Assembly (NCBI GenBank): GCA_015179125.1
Contig: WHVA01000117.1
Coordinates: forward strand, 186,001-250,000
Direction: 5' to 3'
Length of the DNA: 64,000 bases
DNA from: Gautieria morchelliformis
Lineage: Eukaryota; Basidiomycota; Agaricomycetes; Gomphales; Gomphaceae
Shown: positions 34,601-45,103 of the stretch, in pieces
Layout: every line of letters begins with the position of its first letter
How positions within the stretch are numbered: position 1 is the stretch's first letter
Program-made: the position numbers and the translations under genes
Notes under the pieces: generated by a model
The model's input: the letters and a program-made list of their open reading frames with translations, nothing else
Database searches by the model: none
What the model was told of the DNA's origin: nothing

Positions 34601-34845
34601 TGCGACCCATTCCGCATGGGACGCCATCCTCTCCTTCGCCACCAGCGTCGCCGGTTCTCGATTCCTGGGCGCCACCATCTGTGAACGGGAGATACACGAA
34701 CCACGCCCGAACCTCGTCAATGGCGATGGTCGACAATCCGTTTGCAACATGTTTTGATGATGAACATCGTGTGCAACTAGACCCACCCGCGAAGACTGCG
34801 AATCCGTTCGCGGATGGCGCGAGTGGCACGCCCAGGGCTGTCTAG
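31639..34845 (+). CDS. PRM1: plasma membrane fusion protein PRM1
   Basis: Model: exons 31639-31745, 31799-32168, 32218-32486, 32544-34845; introns of 49-57 nt with GT-AG ends and matching phases give 1015 aa. PRM1 helps the plasma membranes of mating partners fuse. Hydrophobic segments lie at about residues 37-58, 112-150, 307-328, 413-435 and 612-634, separated by large N-glycosylation-rich loops (many NGT, NST, NQT) as in the family. Loop Cys residues that could pair are present (FCGQL, VRCIIGT). The last 380 residues are a long disordered Pro/Ser-rich tail, which makes it longer than yeast Prm1 (661 aa). It is intact, with no repeat insertion inside, unlike its surroundings. Confidence 0.9.
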
Positions 34846-35146
34846 ACCACGGACCTTCTCGACCCGGACACTCTCATTGCCATGTGATTATCCGCATTCA
34901 TAGTAGCCCTTAGAGAGCTCTGTATCATTACCGCAAGGCCTGTAGCTTTACATATACTACAATCAATGTCTGCTTGGACTGTGACGTTGTGACCGTTCGT
35001 GTCAGCCACTCCGACTGAGTCCGAAATGTAGCATACATAAACACTAGGTAGTGGGTTCCTTTCCTCTCCCCGCCACTCCCCGCATATCTCACCAATCATA
35101 CAGCCTACGACTCACCAGTCACCCGACGTTCTTTTGTTAATTCGTC
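34846..35146. other. intergenic spacer between PRM1 and the secreted-protein gene
   Basis: Presumed PRM1 3' UTR and the promoter of the next gene. No motif beyond CT-rich stretches just before the 35147 ATG. Confidence 0.5.
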
Positions 35147-35943
35147 ATGTACATTCCTTCGTCCACCTTCATCGCTGTTCTCTGCCTCCTCCTCCCCTCA
35201 GCCGCCGCCCCTGTCCATTTCGCTCTATCACCGTCTCCGAGCAACTCCTTGTCGTCGCGCGACTACTTCCTCTCAGGAGGCCGTGAGCACGATGTGGTAT
35301 CTCCCACTGTGCCATGTATTGCATATATCGTTCTAACCCCCCTACTAGTCCCTGCTTCTGGGAAACCGTGGAGCGCATGCTCCGTACGTCTTCGAGGTAG
35401 CTATTGACCTTGCCGCCTGTTTTCCCGCAGTTGACCTCCATGTGTTTACATCAGGGCTCTCTGAGTCCGAGTCGTCATGAAGTACGCAGAGACATGTCAA
35501 CCCAACTGCGCGGTGTCTCCGTGAGCGATCCCGCAACTGCCTGTTTATTATTATCAATGTCGCTTCTAGTACCTTGACTCGCGTCAGACGCGCTCACCCG
35601 ACTATGACAACACAAACGCGACCGCGCCCGCGCCCATGCCTGGTTCTTCCTCCGTCTCTTCATCGTCGTCATCTTCATCTTCTTCATCCTCCTCCTCGTC
35701 GTCCTTCGACCTGGGCGAAGAATACGGTCCTCGTTACGAAATTGGGCGTGGCGACAAGTCCTTGGAGGGTAATACGAGCCGTCGACTGCCACGAGCCTTA
35801 AGCGCGAAGTCTGCTAAATGGGACAGCGATCAGCCAAGGCAGAGCTGCCAAGACTCACTCGTCGTCGCCGCCGCCGTGCTCTGGAAGACGACGCATCGCC
35901 TTCCGGCCCCACTCCACGGTTTGCAGTTAGTCCAAACTGTTAG
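35147..35943 (+). CDS. putative secreted Ser-rich protein, multi-exon
   Basis: A clear signal peptide follows the ATG (STFIAVLCLLLPSAAAPVHF, cleavage likely after AAA). One model joins 35147-35296, 35349-35396, 35431-35520, 35570-35768 and 35834-35943 in phase to 198 aa, ending RFAVSPNC. It includes a run of about 16 Ser (35654-35702), an acidic stretch and an Arg-rich stretch. The 34-nt intron at 35397-35430 is suspiciously short. If it is retained, the protein ends at TGA 35478-35480 after FTSGLSESESS (about 93 aa). An alternative strong donor GTGAGC at 35283 gives a third, shorter product. A small secreted protein seems likely; the exact structure does not. Confidence 0.45.
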
Positions 35944-36763
35944 TTGATGATACATTGAGTTGCATGTAACATCTTTGTAGCTAAGAGCTAGCAGTGTATG
36001 CGGTGCAAAGGCTTGGAGAGTCACCGGTCTTGCCACTGGCAGCGGACTTGAGTAGAATAATTCAACTTGCAAATGTCCTCTGCTAACCTAGAGGAGTTGT
36101 TGGACTGCGTGCTGATGACCGGCCCCGGAAGTTACGGGTTCAGGCGTCAGTCTTGTCCCCAAGCCAGGACAAAGGGAACCTAACGTGGTAGAAGTTGAAG
36201 CCCATACAGTAGGACCCCGTGTGACCAGCCGCGTTCTGCTTCCAAAAGTGTAAGTGCTTCCGGATGCGGAAGCGGACTAGTCTACTTATCTTCGTGTACA
36301 TATGTTTACTCAGACCATCGTATGTCTAATCTATTCACAGCTTTGAAGTCTTCGGAACTGGATCGACTTCATCCACTCGAATTGATACGACACACATCTG
36401 ATAAGTATACCGGTATGAGCAAGCTCACTGAACTACATATACACATCCACGTGACCGGTTAGCTCAACTGCGTTTATCTTAGCTCGCATAGGCCCACGCT
36501 TGAACAGAGTTTATTGCAAGCAAGTATGTGTAACACCCTCAAATATTGAACTTCGACCTGGATGTCTATAACATTGCTCAAGACGATGGGGAGGCTATGT
36601 ACAGCAGTTCTCTTAAACAAGAGTAAGGCGATTAATATGTTGAAGTACACTTGTCAAGAAGTGGCATCCACTCAAATGGACCATTTGTTTTTTTTTTCTC
36701 ATCATTTTATTCGACCACACATGTCCGCCTATGATGTGTTACACTTGTTCTACCTACACTGGC
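35944..36763. other. intergenic sequence, nothing recognised
   Basis: It contains an isolated ACAAAGGGA at 36169-36177 and a T-rich run at 36687-36700, but no gene or repeat I can name. Confidence 0.45.
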
Positions 36764-37790
36764 TCAGGCCTTTCCCCTTACTCCCTGGGTCTCCCAGCCC
36801 CCTACATCTGGACAGTTGTTGTGCAGGCAGCTCAATAATGGGGTTGTGTATGTGCTCACATCTGGCATGTAGTGTGCCAGGTACTGGACAAGGCCAAGGA
36901 AACGTTGGACATTGTTAAATGTCCGAGGCCATCGCCACTCACAGATGCATTGCATCTTGTCTGTGTCCACATGCATGCCTTGGTCGTCAATAATGTGACA
37001 AAGACACTCCATTCTTTCTGAATAGAGGTTGACCTTCTTCTTGCTCAAGAAGAGGTGGTTATTCTGCAGTCTGTTAAAGTCTATGCCGAGGTGCTCCTTG
37101 TGCTCTTTTACCGAGTGCGAGAAGATGAAAATGTTGTCCATGTACACATGGATGAAGCCACCTGTACAGTTGCGGGAGGTCATGGTCATCAGGCATTGAA
37201 ATGTCAATGGTGTGTTGCAGTCTGCCATTTGTATTACTTGGCTTCTGAATGTGCCAAGTATCGTTGCAAAGGCAGTCTTTGCTGCATCCTCTGGACAAAT
37301 CTGGATCTGCTTATATGCTTCTGATGTATCAAGTTTTGTTTGGTATCGGCAGTGAGCCATGTTGCTATGGATGATGTCCTGATCCAGGAAGGGTGTAACA
37401 TCCTTCACAGTGTTCTTGTTCTGCTGTTGCAGATTGAAGATGGTACAGAGTGTACCATTCTTTTTTGGCATGCACAGCATGGGCACCACTTGGTGTGCCA
37501 CTGCTGGTATCCACCACTTTGCAATGGTGTATCATTCAAGCTCCACAGATAATTCCTTGCCAAAGTGCTCAGGACACTTCAGTAATGGATACCACATGCA
37601 CTTGTTGGGATCAATGAGATTGACCTCATGATTGACCTCCCACAGCAGTGGGAGCTTGAGAGGGATACCACTGACAAGGTCAGTGATGTTCTCCATCCAC
37701 TCCTTGTGCAGGTGAGGAATGTCATCATCCTCATGGATGACAATGGTAGTTTTAGACACCATTAAGTCCCTCATGAAGAGAGTTGTGATA
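36764..37790 (-). pseudogene. Gypsy family C reverse transcriptase, CpG-depleted decayed copy
   Basis: On the minus strand from 37774: the linker (KEWMENITDLVSGIPL), then RT blocks VPMLCMPKKNGTLCTIF, TKLDTSEAYKQIQI and CNTPLTFQCL, and the active site VYMDNIFIF, in which the second Asp is changed to Asn (YMDN). This alone should inactivate it. Compared with 63100-63850, nearly every CpG has become TpG or CpA. It ends near 36764, where the RNase H region should start. Confidence 0.85.
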
Positions 37791-38849
37791 GCTGAGATGT
37801 AGTAGCTAGTGGTAATATGATCAGGCTTTGAGGTGAAGTCGAATCAAGAAGAGTTTGAGTGAGACAGTATATGCGTGTGCGTGTACAAGTAATGTATGCA
37901 TCTAAGGGCAATAGCAGCTGCAATTGACAGCTTCAGGATAATGGAACACAGTGAGTATATTTACTACTAGTCTTGGATGTACATGGACAGGTATTTAACT
38001 ACTGTAGGAATCACTGGGCAATGTCGCAATACTGAGGTGAAGTGATGGACAGGGATAGGAGTGAGATGGTAATGAAATGGGAGAGTGAATATGTACTAGA
38101 TGAATGTGGAATTAGCTAGACAGGGCTATACGTACTGGATACAAGTCCATCAGCAAGAGGGGAGGGTGCAGGGATGATATGATGTAAATATGGGCAAGGC
38201 TGCACAGAGACAGCTTAATGCATCTTGCGCCTTGATGCGGATCAGTGTTACATACACTCAGATCAGTATGTGGAGTAATGGCCTCGATCGGTAGCATGTG
38301 TTCTATGACGTCAGAGATGTATGTGCCATGGCTTGGCAGGCTCCACAGTTGATGGAAGGATAGTATTGGCTTGGTGATAGGTGTATGCAAACACAGTGGC
38401 TCAGGGGGCAGTGTGATATGTACGACTTGTAACATGGGTGTGATTTGTACTGTCCCAATAAGGAAGGTGGTCCATTGTGGTCCATAGACTTGAGATGATG
38501 TTGTTATGGTATTTCAGTGTGTTTTTGTGTTAGAAGTGGGATTGCATAGGCAGATGGTTATAACTGTCATATATATGTATACATAGCTTAGCTAATCTAT
38601 ATTTCATAAAATATATCACAATTGAGACAGTTGCCAGCACCTGTAAGGCATGCTTAATCCTAGCCCTAAAGTTCTTTCTCACAGTCTGCAGCTCCCCCAG
38701 GGAAGGGTGTATACCCTATTGTCTAAACATCAATAGTTATATATCTTTGTACTATACATGCATATTATTTTAAACATACCTTCTAATCATATCTATCAAC
38801 CATATATAATAATATAGTACAGGTATTGTCCATACTTGAGGAAATCGTA
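37791..38849. other. no gene recognised; AT-rich towards the right
   Basis: This replaces the protease and distal gag expected between the RT and gag pieces on either side, so it is likely later inserted or rearranged sequence. No ends visible. Confidence 0.4.
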
Positions 38850-38995
38850 TACAATAGATTCTATTAAATGACCTTTAATTGTTTAGCATGTAACATGGAG
38901 AACTATTTCCCAGAATGGCTTTTTAATAGACATCACTATTTAAAGATGGATTTTTATGGGAATGTCACTTTTATTGGTAAACACCTGATATCATA
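38850..38995 (+). repeat. dispersed repeat shared with 13375-13545
   Basis: Same runs as in the first copy, minus about 25 bp in the middle. It abuts the gag fragment that starts at 39000. Confidence 0.7.
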
Positions 38996-38999
38996 GTAA

Positions 39000-39967
39000 T
39001 TACAAACAAACTTCCAAAGCTACTCGGATCATCCGCATGATACCATTGTATGGCTCTTGTGAGCCATTGACTTGGCCTAGAATGCCCTGACCTTTGGTCA
39101 GGGCCATTGACCATTCACAGGGCTGTGATGCCATACAAGACAAGTAATTATCTTCCCTGACATTTTCTGGGCCCAGTTCAGGCTTGGGAGCAGGTGCGTC
39201 TGGCATGTGCACATTTGGTAGGGGTCCAGACGGGTGTTGCCCATCAGTCCTGCATTGTGGATGCACAGCCTGCTGTTGTAGGCTGCATGCACTTGTTATG
39301 CCTCCTTCATGGCACACTCTAGCTGCTCTTCAGGCTGCTGCACAGTGTGGCCTTGGGCCATAGTGTTCTTAGTGTTCCTCATGAGCAGCTCAAGGGCCCA
39401 TGTGTGGCGGTGCATGGCAGCGGCTTCTTTCCACTACCAGTTCGTGGCCTTGAGCTCTAGGCTCTCTGCTGTGGTCTTGGAGTCTACGTCTAAGATGACT
39501 TGTTCTCTGGTGATCTGTTGGATCATCTTATGGCTGCCTGCAGGGGCAGCTGGCTCCACATGCAATTCATCTCTGAATCATACATCGTGTTTGACTGGGG
39601 CAGGTGGCTGTGGCATGCATTGTTGGTCCTGCTCCTCACATTGCTGGTCCTCAGCAGCATGTCCATGGTCACTTGTTGCCAGTTGGCATGAGCTATTACA
39701 GCTGTGGGTCCTGGGTTCTTTGCATAAGTGAAGGGCATTTTGGACATCTTTGAGCAAGGCAGTGTCCCGCTGCCTCATCTCCTTGATCTTCTGGAGTTCC
39801 TTGCCAAACCACATCAGGGCCACGCCCATATCATTGAGTGTTCCAACGATGTGTTTGTGTTTGAGGCCCATGAGGGTGTTCTTGTGCATGGCCTCTTGCA
39901 CCTGCTTAGCCATTGCAGCCACTGTCTCATTGTCTATGGCATGGGTCCTCAAGCTCTTTCAACTTAA
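39000..39967 (-). pseudogene. Gypsy family C gag, N-terminal half, decayed
   Basis: On the minus strand, RTHAIDNETVAAMAKQVQEA (from about 39950) matches RAHAIDHETAEALNKQVQAT in the plus copy at 59669. Later, MALTKGQG and YNGIMRMIRVALE match the stretch around 60490-60590. Several frames are needed. The copy is CpG-poor. It breaks off at 39000, before the gag core domain. Confidence 0.75.
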
Positions 39968-40639
39968 TTTCAGTGGACAAACTGTACCTTTGGATCACAC
40001 AGGACAACACTCATGCAGACCTGAGTGGCCAAAGTCAGACTGAAAGCAAGTACAGCAAGTGTTGCAGTTCGACACACATGAAAATTCTAAGTCCCACAAA
40101 GTAATTCAAGTGGAGACCGTGATGGGTGATATTGGATGTGTAAACATGGAAAAGGCTTGAATCCAACAATCACAGCTCTCATAGAGTAGTACATCGGATG
40201 TTCATCAAGAAATATGTCTGGTTACTTAGGCAAGGCAGTTCATGAGATTGGTGACGATGGTGTGAATGTGATTAACCCTGTTATGGATGTTTATCATCAA
40301 CCGCCTGTCCAGGCCATCATCACAGGCACCTGGGTTAACAAAGCTGGATGTATGATTGGTCAAACCCAAAGGATGACATCACGGCCTCCCATAACAGGCC
40401 TAAGACTGTGTTCTTGGGCACAGTGGCTATATGCTGAATGAAATGTGTCCCTGCCCTGAAGCCTTTTAGTCCAAACTGAATGACAACGATGATGCTTGCT
40501 GTTATGTAATGGTGAATGACTTTAAACAGCTATATCTCTATCTATAAGTTACTGAGGATAGCGAACAAGGCAATGGGGCCAACCATGAAGGACAAGGTAA
40601 AAGTGTACTACATCTCACCAGCCACATCGACAGATCCAC
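39968..40639. other. unassigned sequence, including the repeat at 40422-40472
   Basis: A 75-codon frame (40214-40441) overlaps the repeat that is interrupted by the Copia element at the window start. This suggests the segment belongs to another dispersed element. No motif. Confidence 0.35.
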
Positions 40640-41892
40640 CATAGGAGGGGCCAGCATCTCACCAGCAAGTTCAGGCCAGAGGTGTATGTAGTGGTTGAAT
40701 ATAGCAGACATATATATATTCTGAGCAAAACCCTTCCCAGTGCAGTTTGAAGGGATGCCGGTGTGTTTTTTGGAGTAGTGTGTTTGCATTGCGCAAAGGA
40801 CAGGGGCTAGTGTACAGACACTCTGAGCATAATAAAACTGACTGAACCTCAATCCCTTTGAAAGGAGCACCAGCCTCTGTGGGAAAATCCAGTCAAATAT
40901 CTGTGGCTGACATCCACATGTCAAAACTGTCAATCAGAGAGGAAGCTCCTCAGACATACAAGAGATGCTGTGCACTTGATGCACATAGTTGTGGATGAAG
41001 GAAGGAAGATAGAGACACTGAAAAGAGGTACAAGTCCATGAATGGATGATAATTATGCCATATGCCAACAGGCCAGCAACCCTGCCCTCTCCGACCCCTG
41101 ACTGACCCTGGATGCCACAAAATGGATGTTGAGGGCACAGACCACCAGCCCGAAATGAAGTGGCATGAGAGGTTCCTTGCAGTACTGTCAACTGATGACC
41201 CGTTCAACACATACGTGCTTATAGTAGATAGGCTTGGCAAGCTTACCTCACAAGTGCCAGTCGTGGGCTTCATTCTTGATGAATTTGACCCAGTAGCATG
41301 GATCAAGTTTGAGAGTTGGTAGAGGCCACCTGAAAATATCCAGGATGACCAGGATCTTGCATGGCGACAGCGTGCTACAGAACATCACACCAAACCTACA
41401 GAGGACCAATGCCTATTAGCCACAGGTGTGATACCAGAGGTTACCTTGCTGGATGTAGTGGCAGCCTCAGAACAACTAGACATCATGCACAAGTCACTAA
41501 TCAGCTGACCTGATGATATTGAGAACCCTATTTCAGTTCGGTACTGCAAACAGTGATGATAGCAGCAGCAGCAACATTACAATGTACAATGCCACTGGCA
41601 TACATCCAGCATATACAGCTAAGGAGAAGGGTAAACAGAAAGAAATGACATACCCTGACTATATGAAGGCTGTTGAGCATAATGCATCAAATCCCAAGGA
41701 CTTCAAACACCTAGTGCCAAAGTCAACCATTGTTGAGTGTCACATTGATGGCAAACCTGTGCATGCATTGCTAGACAGCAGATCACTATCAGACTTCATA
41801 TCCACTACAGTAGTGGACCAACTGAAGCAGCTTTCCAGTTTAACAACTGGCAGAGGAATCAGGCTGGTCTCCCTACACAGGTGGAAATGGTA
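40640..41892. pseudogene. Gypsy family H fragment, copy 2 (protease region)
   Basis: The plus frame at 41513-41893 contains PKDFKHLVPKSTIVECHID, then GKPVHALLDSRSLSDFIST: a retropepsin in which the catalytic DSG reads DSR. It has fewer stops than copy 1. Upstream (41140-41320), a LIVDRLGKLTSQVPVVGF frame is broken by TAG and TGA. The minus frame at 40538-40933 corresponds to the minus frame of copy 1. No RT follows. Confidence 0.55.
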
Positions 41893-42361
41893 AGGTTATG
41901 CAATCCCCTTTGTACTTTTATACCAATTGTATTTAATAGTTGATTCCTGCTATCTATGTGAGAGGTCCTATTCTAGTCCCAGGAACTATCTAAGACAGTT
42001 GTGCAAGGTAACCACCACCCAAGCATCAAAACCCATGTAAAGGTTTATGTTCTCCAAGTTCCAGGAATGGCAGTGTGAGTGGAGGAAGGGATGTGGCCAC
42101 TTGACAATCTAATAATCATTTTGAGATGTTATGAGGCATTCAAGCAATTTGTTTACCCAGGCTGAGATTGTCAAACTGTACTTCTCCATGACTGCTTATT
42201 TGTTCTCTATACTGCCTGCAATATCCATCCACAAGCGGGAGTCATGTGTTTTATATTAGATTAAAAGAAAAAATCAATTGTAGAGCACTCAGGAATGAGT
42301 GTGCCCCAATATACACTGCTTTCTCAGTGTATGCACAACCTGACTAAGCTTAGTGCACGGT
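41893..42361. repeat. non-coding tail of family H, copy 2
   Basis: It matches 22691-23516 without the tandem array and ends at GCTTAGTGCACGGTA, where inverted repeat X begins. Confidence 0.6.
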
Positions 42362-42728
42362 ATTTTTACAATTAAAAGGTGTTTATTAGTCTGTATTAGT
42401 AAGGAGGTAAACTAGCAATGAGTGTAAGAGATAGAGCGGACAAAGGAGTGTAAAAGATAGAATTGACAAAGGAGTGTAAGAGATAGAGTGGACAAAGGAG
42501 TGTGTGTATGGAAGCTATTAAAAGGAGTGTGACAATGAATATGAGCAAATATTAGTGAGCAAAGCAGTTGAATTGTCATGAGAGGTCAACCTCGGTCCAC
42601 CTACTGTTCCTCCTGTTCCCCCTGGTTCACCTTCATCCAAAAGCAAGGTGTGGTTGCAGGAGGGGAGCTGTAGTCATGAATCTTATCAGGTTTGGTGTCA
42701 CGATACTCCTGCACTTTCATACCAAATC
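42362..42728 (-). repeat. repeat X, inverted, left part (interrupted)
   Basis: Complement of about 24390-24752. The last five bases, AAATC (42724-42728), are the target duplication of the chromovirus. Confidence 0.8.
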
Positions 42729-43305
42729 TGTAAGAACCCGGCCTTTGGCCGGTTACTTACCGGTAGAACCTTCTTCCGAGCCCGAGCCTTGTGATATTCG
42801 TGCCCGAGTACATATGATCCTTATCCTGCGCCCGAGTCCAAGCCCGAGCTTGAGTTCATATCCGACCTTGATCCCATGCCCGTATCCCCTTAGTTACTGA
42901 TTCCGCTCCATCACACATCATTCGTATATTACCTCACCCTGACCTCGGCCTCCTGACCTCGGCCTCCTGACCTCGCCCTGACCTCCACTAATATGTTCGT
43001 CCCTGACTCGTACCCTCGCTCGTATATAACCCCCCTTGTATGCATTCCTACTCCTCAGTCTGAAAATCAACTATCGTATCCCTTCGATCCTTAGCTAGTT
43101 TCTAAGCCTCGCCTCTTAAGCCAAACCTCGCCTCTTATTCGTTTGCCTCCGAAGTTGGGACTCATGCCTAGAGTCGGTGCAGCACATAAGCTGAAGCCAA
43201 GTCCCTCTCCGACTTCCCCATCCAAACCTCACCCCGTAACCTCGGACATTGCCTCGGGTTTTGTCCCTGACCTCGGTCAACCTTACGACGGATCGTACCG
43301 TAACA
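42729..43305 (+). repeat. 5' LTR of the chromovirus
   Basis: The promoter is in the LTR: TATATAA at 43023-43029, with the likely transcript start about 33 bp on, at CAGTCTGAAAAT. It is highly similar to the 3' LTR at 47462-48024. Confidence 0.92.
43023..43029 (+). promoter_or_regulatory. TATA box of the chromovirus LTR
   Basis: TATATAA lies 33 bp upstream of the segment complementary to the primer site, which fits a transcript starting at about 43056. The same box is present in the 3' LTR near 47740. Confidence 0.65.
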
Positions 43306-43307
43306 GT

Positions 43308-43319
43308 ATTTTCAGACTG
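43308..43319 (+). promoter_or_regulatory. primer binding site for self-priming
   Basis: ATTTTCAGACTG, two bases after the LTR, is the exact complement of CAGTCTGAAAAT at 43056-43067, the predicted 5' end of the element's own RNA. Tf1 and its relatives prime reverse transcription with the folded-back 5' end of their own transcript instead of a tRNA. The match of position, length (12 nt; 11 in Tf1) and family makes this likely. Confidence 0.8.
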
Positions 43320-43349
43320 CTTACACCCTACGTATCCCTTTTCTTCACT

Positions 43350-45053
43350 ATGTCCATGATGACTCGTTCCCGCACCCTTCAGGGTATCTCAGAACAACGA
43401 CATTTCTCGGAAGCCCCCGATGACTCACCACCGTCCCCGGGGATACTCCTCGCAGACCCCGCCGAGCCTAGTAACAAAGGCAAAGGTAGGGCTAACCCCA
43501 GTGATCCTTCAGGTGATCCAGGAGATGGCTCTGGAGGCTCCGACAACGATCGGGACCTCCCCAACCTCCCACCCGAGGACCTCGGTGACCTCGAGGACAA
43601 CGAGCTTATGCGTCGAGTGTTCATCAAGCTCGCGAAACCTCACGAGTCCGAAGCACGAGCCAAGGTCAAGGAACCGGATAGTTATGATGGTACTGACCAG
43701 GCCAAGCTTCGCACCTTCTTCCTTCAATGCGTACTCAACTTCCGAGATCGTCCCACAGCTTTCAAGACTGGGGCCTCGAAGGTGCAGTATGCTATTTCTT
43801 ACCTGTCAGGCTCAGCTCTACAGTACTTCGAGCCGGCGATCCTCGGCGAAGTCCAGCCCGAGCCAGACTGGCTCAAAGACTGGGACAGCTTCAAGGCCGA
43901 GCTCGAGCTCAACTTCGGCCCATACGACAACGCCGCCCAAGCCGAGATCGACCTCGAGAAGATCGTCATGAAAGAGCACCACAAGGCCGCGCAATTCTTT
44001 ATCGACTTCGCCTGAGCTTCGACTCGGACTCAGTGGAACGATGCGGCCCTCCAACACTTCGCCTACAAGGGCTTGGCCAAAAGAATCAAGGACGACTTAC
44101 TTCACTTCCCTTGATTCCGCAGCCTCGCCGAGCTTAGGAACTTCGCGCTGGAATGCGACAGCCGTTACTGGGAGCATAAGGAATACGACGCCATGATCAA
44201 TGTGTAGGAACTCGGTTTGGGCAAGTAGGAAGTTATATGCCAGATATGAACGATGGGACTATTTAATGTTCTACATGCTTTTTCAGTTTCATACTATGAA
44301 AGTACACTATTAAACTCACCTCCTCAGTGATAGTCAACACTGAGGAGGGGAGGCTGCGCATGGGCTTGTTTCACTCGCATATACGAAGTTCTGGCACTTA
44401 AGCGCCCTTGAGGCACTGGTGTGCCGTGCTAAGCGCCTATAGAACGTAACACGTTAGTGAACAGCCACAGCTAAAAAAGGAAACTTGTCCACAAGCACCC
44501 ACAAAGGGTCGGTTGGACAGAACATGACAAGGAGTAGTAATACAGCCTCGAAAAAATCAAAGAAAATTGTGAAAGGCATAGAATGAATGTCAGCATAGTT
44601 TCAGGTCAAAATCGAGAGAAATAACAACAGAAATGTTAGGTTTGGAGCCTGGTGCACATATGCACCCAACACAATGGTCGTAGCTCCCAGCCTGCATGCG
44701 CCGCTAATCAGTCCAGCAGCAATGCCACTAACAACAACCAGGCCTCCAGCGGTTCCAATAACAATAAGAACCGCAACAAGACTAACAACAGCGGCAAGGG
44801 TTCCAACAACAACTCTTCGAACAACAAGAGCCAGCCCGACATGTCAAGCAAGCTCGGGAAGGATGGCAAACTACTTCCCGAGGAGCGCCAACGTCGGGTC
44901 GACCAAGGCCTTTGTCTGCTTTGCGGCACCAAGGGCCACATCGTCAAGGACTGCCCGAAGAACAAGTCTACCAACGGTAGCGGTTCTAAAGGTCGGGCAG
45001 CGAAGACCCCTAACGAGGGGACTTCGGCCTCCATTACGGAGGTGAAAAAATAG
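43350..45053 (+). pseudogene. chromovirus gag, interrupted by a solo LTR and two TGA codons
   Basis: The start MSMMTRSRTL at 43350 is the first ATG after the primer site. The gag core runs to about 44200 (VKEPDSYDGT, LRTFFLQCVLNFRD, FKAELELNFGPYD). TGA codons at 44013 and 44112 sit where Arg fits. The frame then meets a solo LTR (44203-44671); removing it plus one CAATG rejoins the same frame. An Asn-rich linker and a zinc knuckle CLLCGTKGHIVKDC (44913-44954, CX2CX4HX4C) follow, with the stop at 45051-45053. Gag forms the particle and the knuckle binds RNA. Confidence 0.88.
44203..44671. repeat. solo LTR inserted in chromovirus gag, TSD CAATG
   Basis: TGTAGGAACTCGG to GCACCCAACA, flanked by CAATG (44198-44202, 44672-44676). 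It contains a perfect 11-bp hairpin, CCTCCTCAGTG with complement at 44338-44348. Its end resembles the complement of the solo LTR at 62592-63088, so both belong to one family. Confidence 0.88.
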
Positions 45054-45103
45054 GTAGCAACCTCGGAACCACACAATCCGAGGATTGCGGTAACCTCACC
45101 CAT

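Noticed and set aside
35475-35792. Arg/Met-rich minus-strand ORF
   Set aside because: Complement of the Ser run and Arg-rich exons of the secreted-protein model.
36169-36177. Second exact ACAAAGGGA
   Set aside because: No start codon or gene downstream that it could plausibly serve; one chance match of a 9-mer is expected in this length.
43143-43349. Upstream extension of chromovirus gag into the LTR
   Set aside because: Begins with TTG, the only in-frame ATG (43164) is absent from the other LTR copies, and the stretch precedes the primer site.
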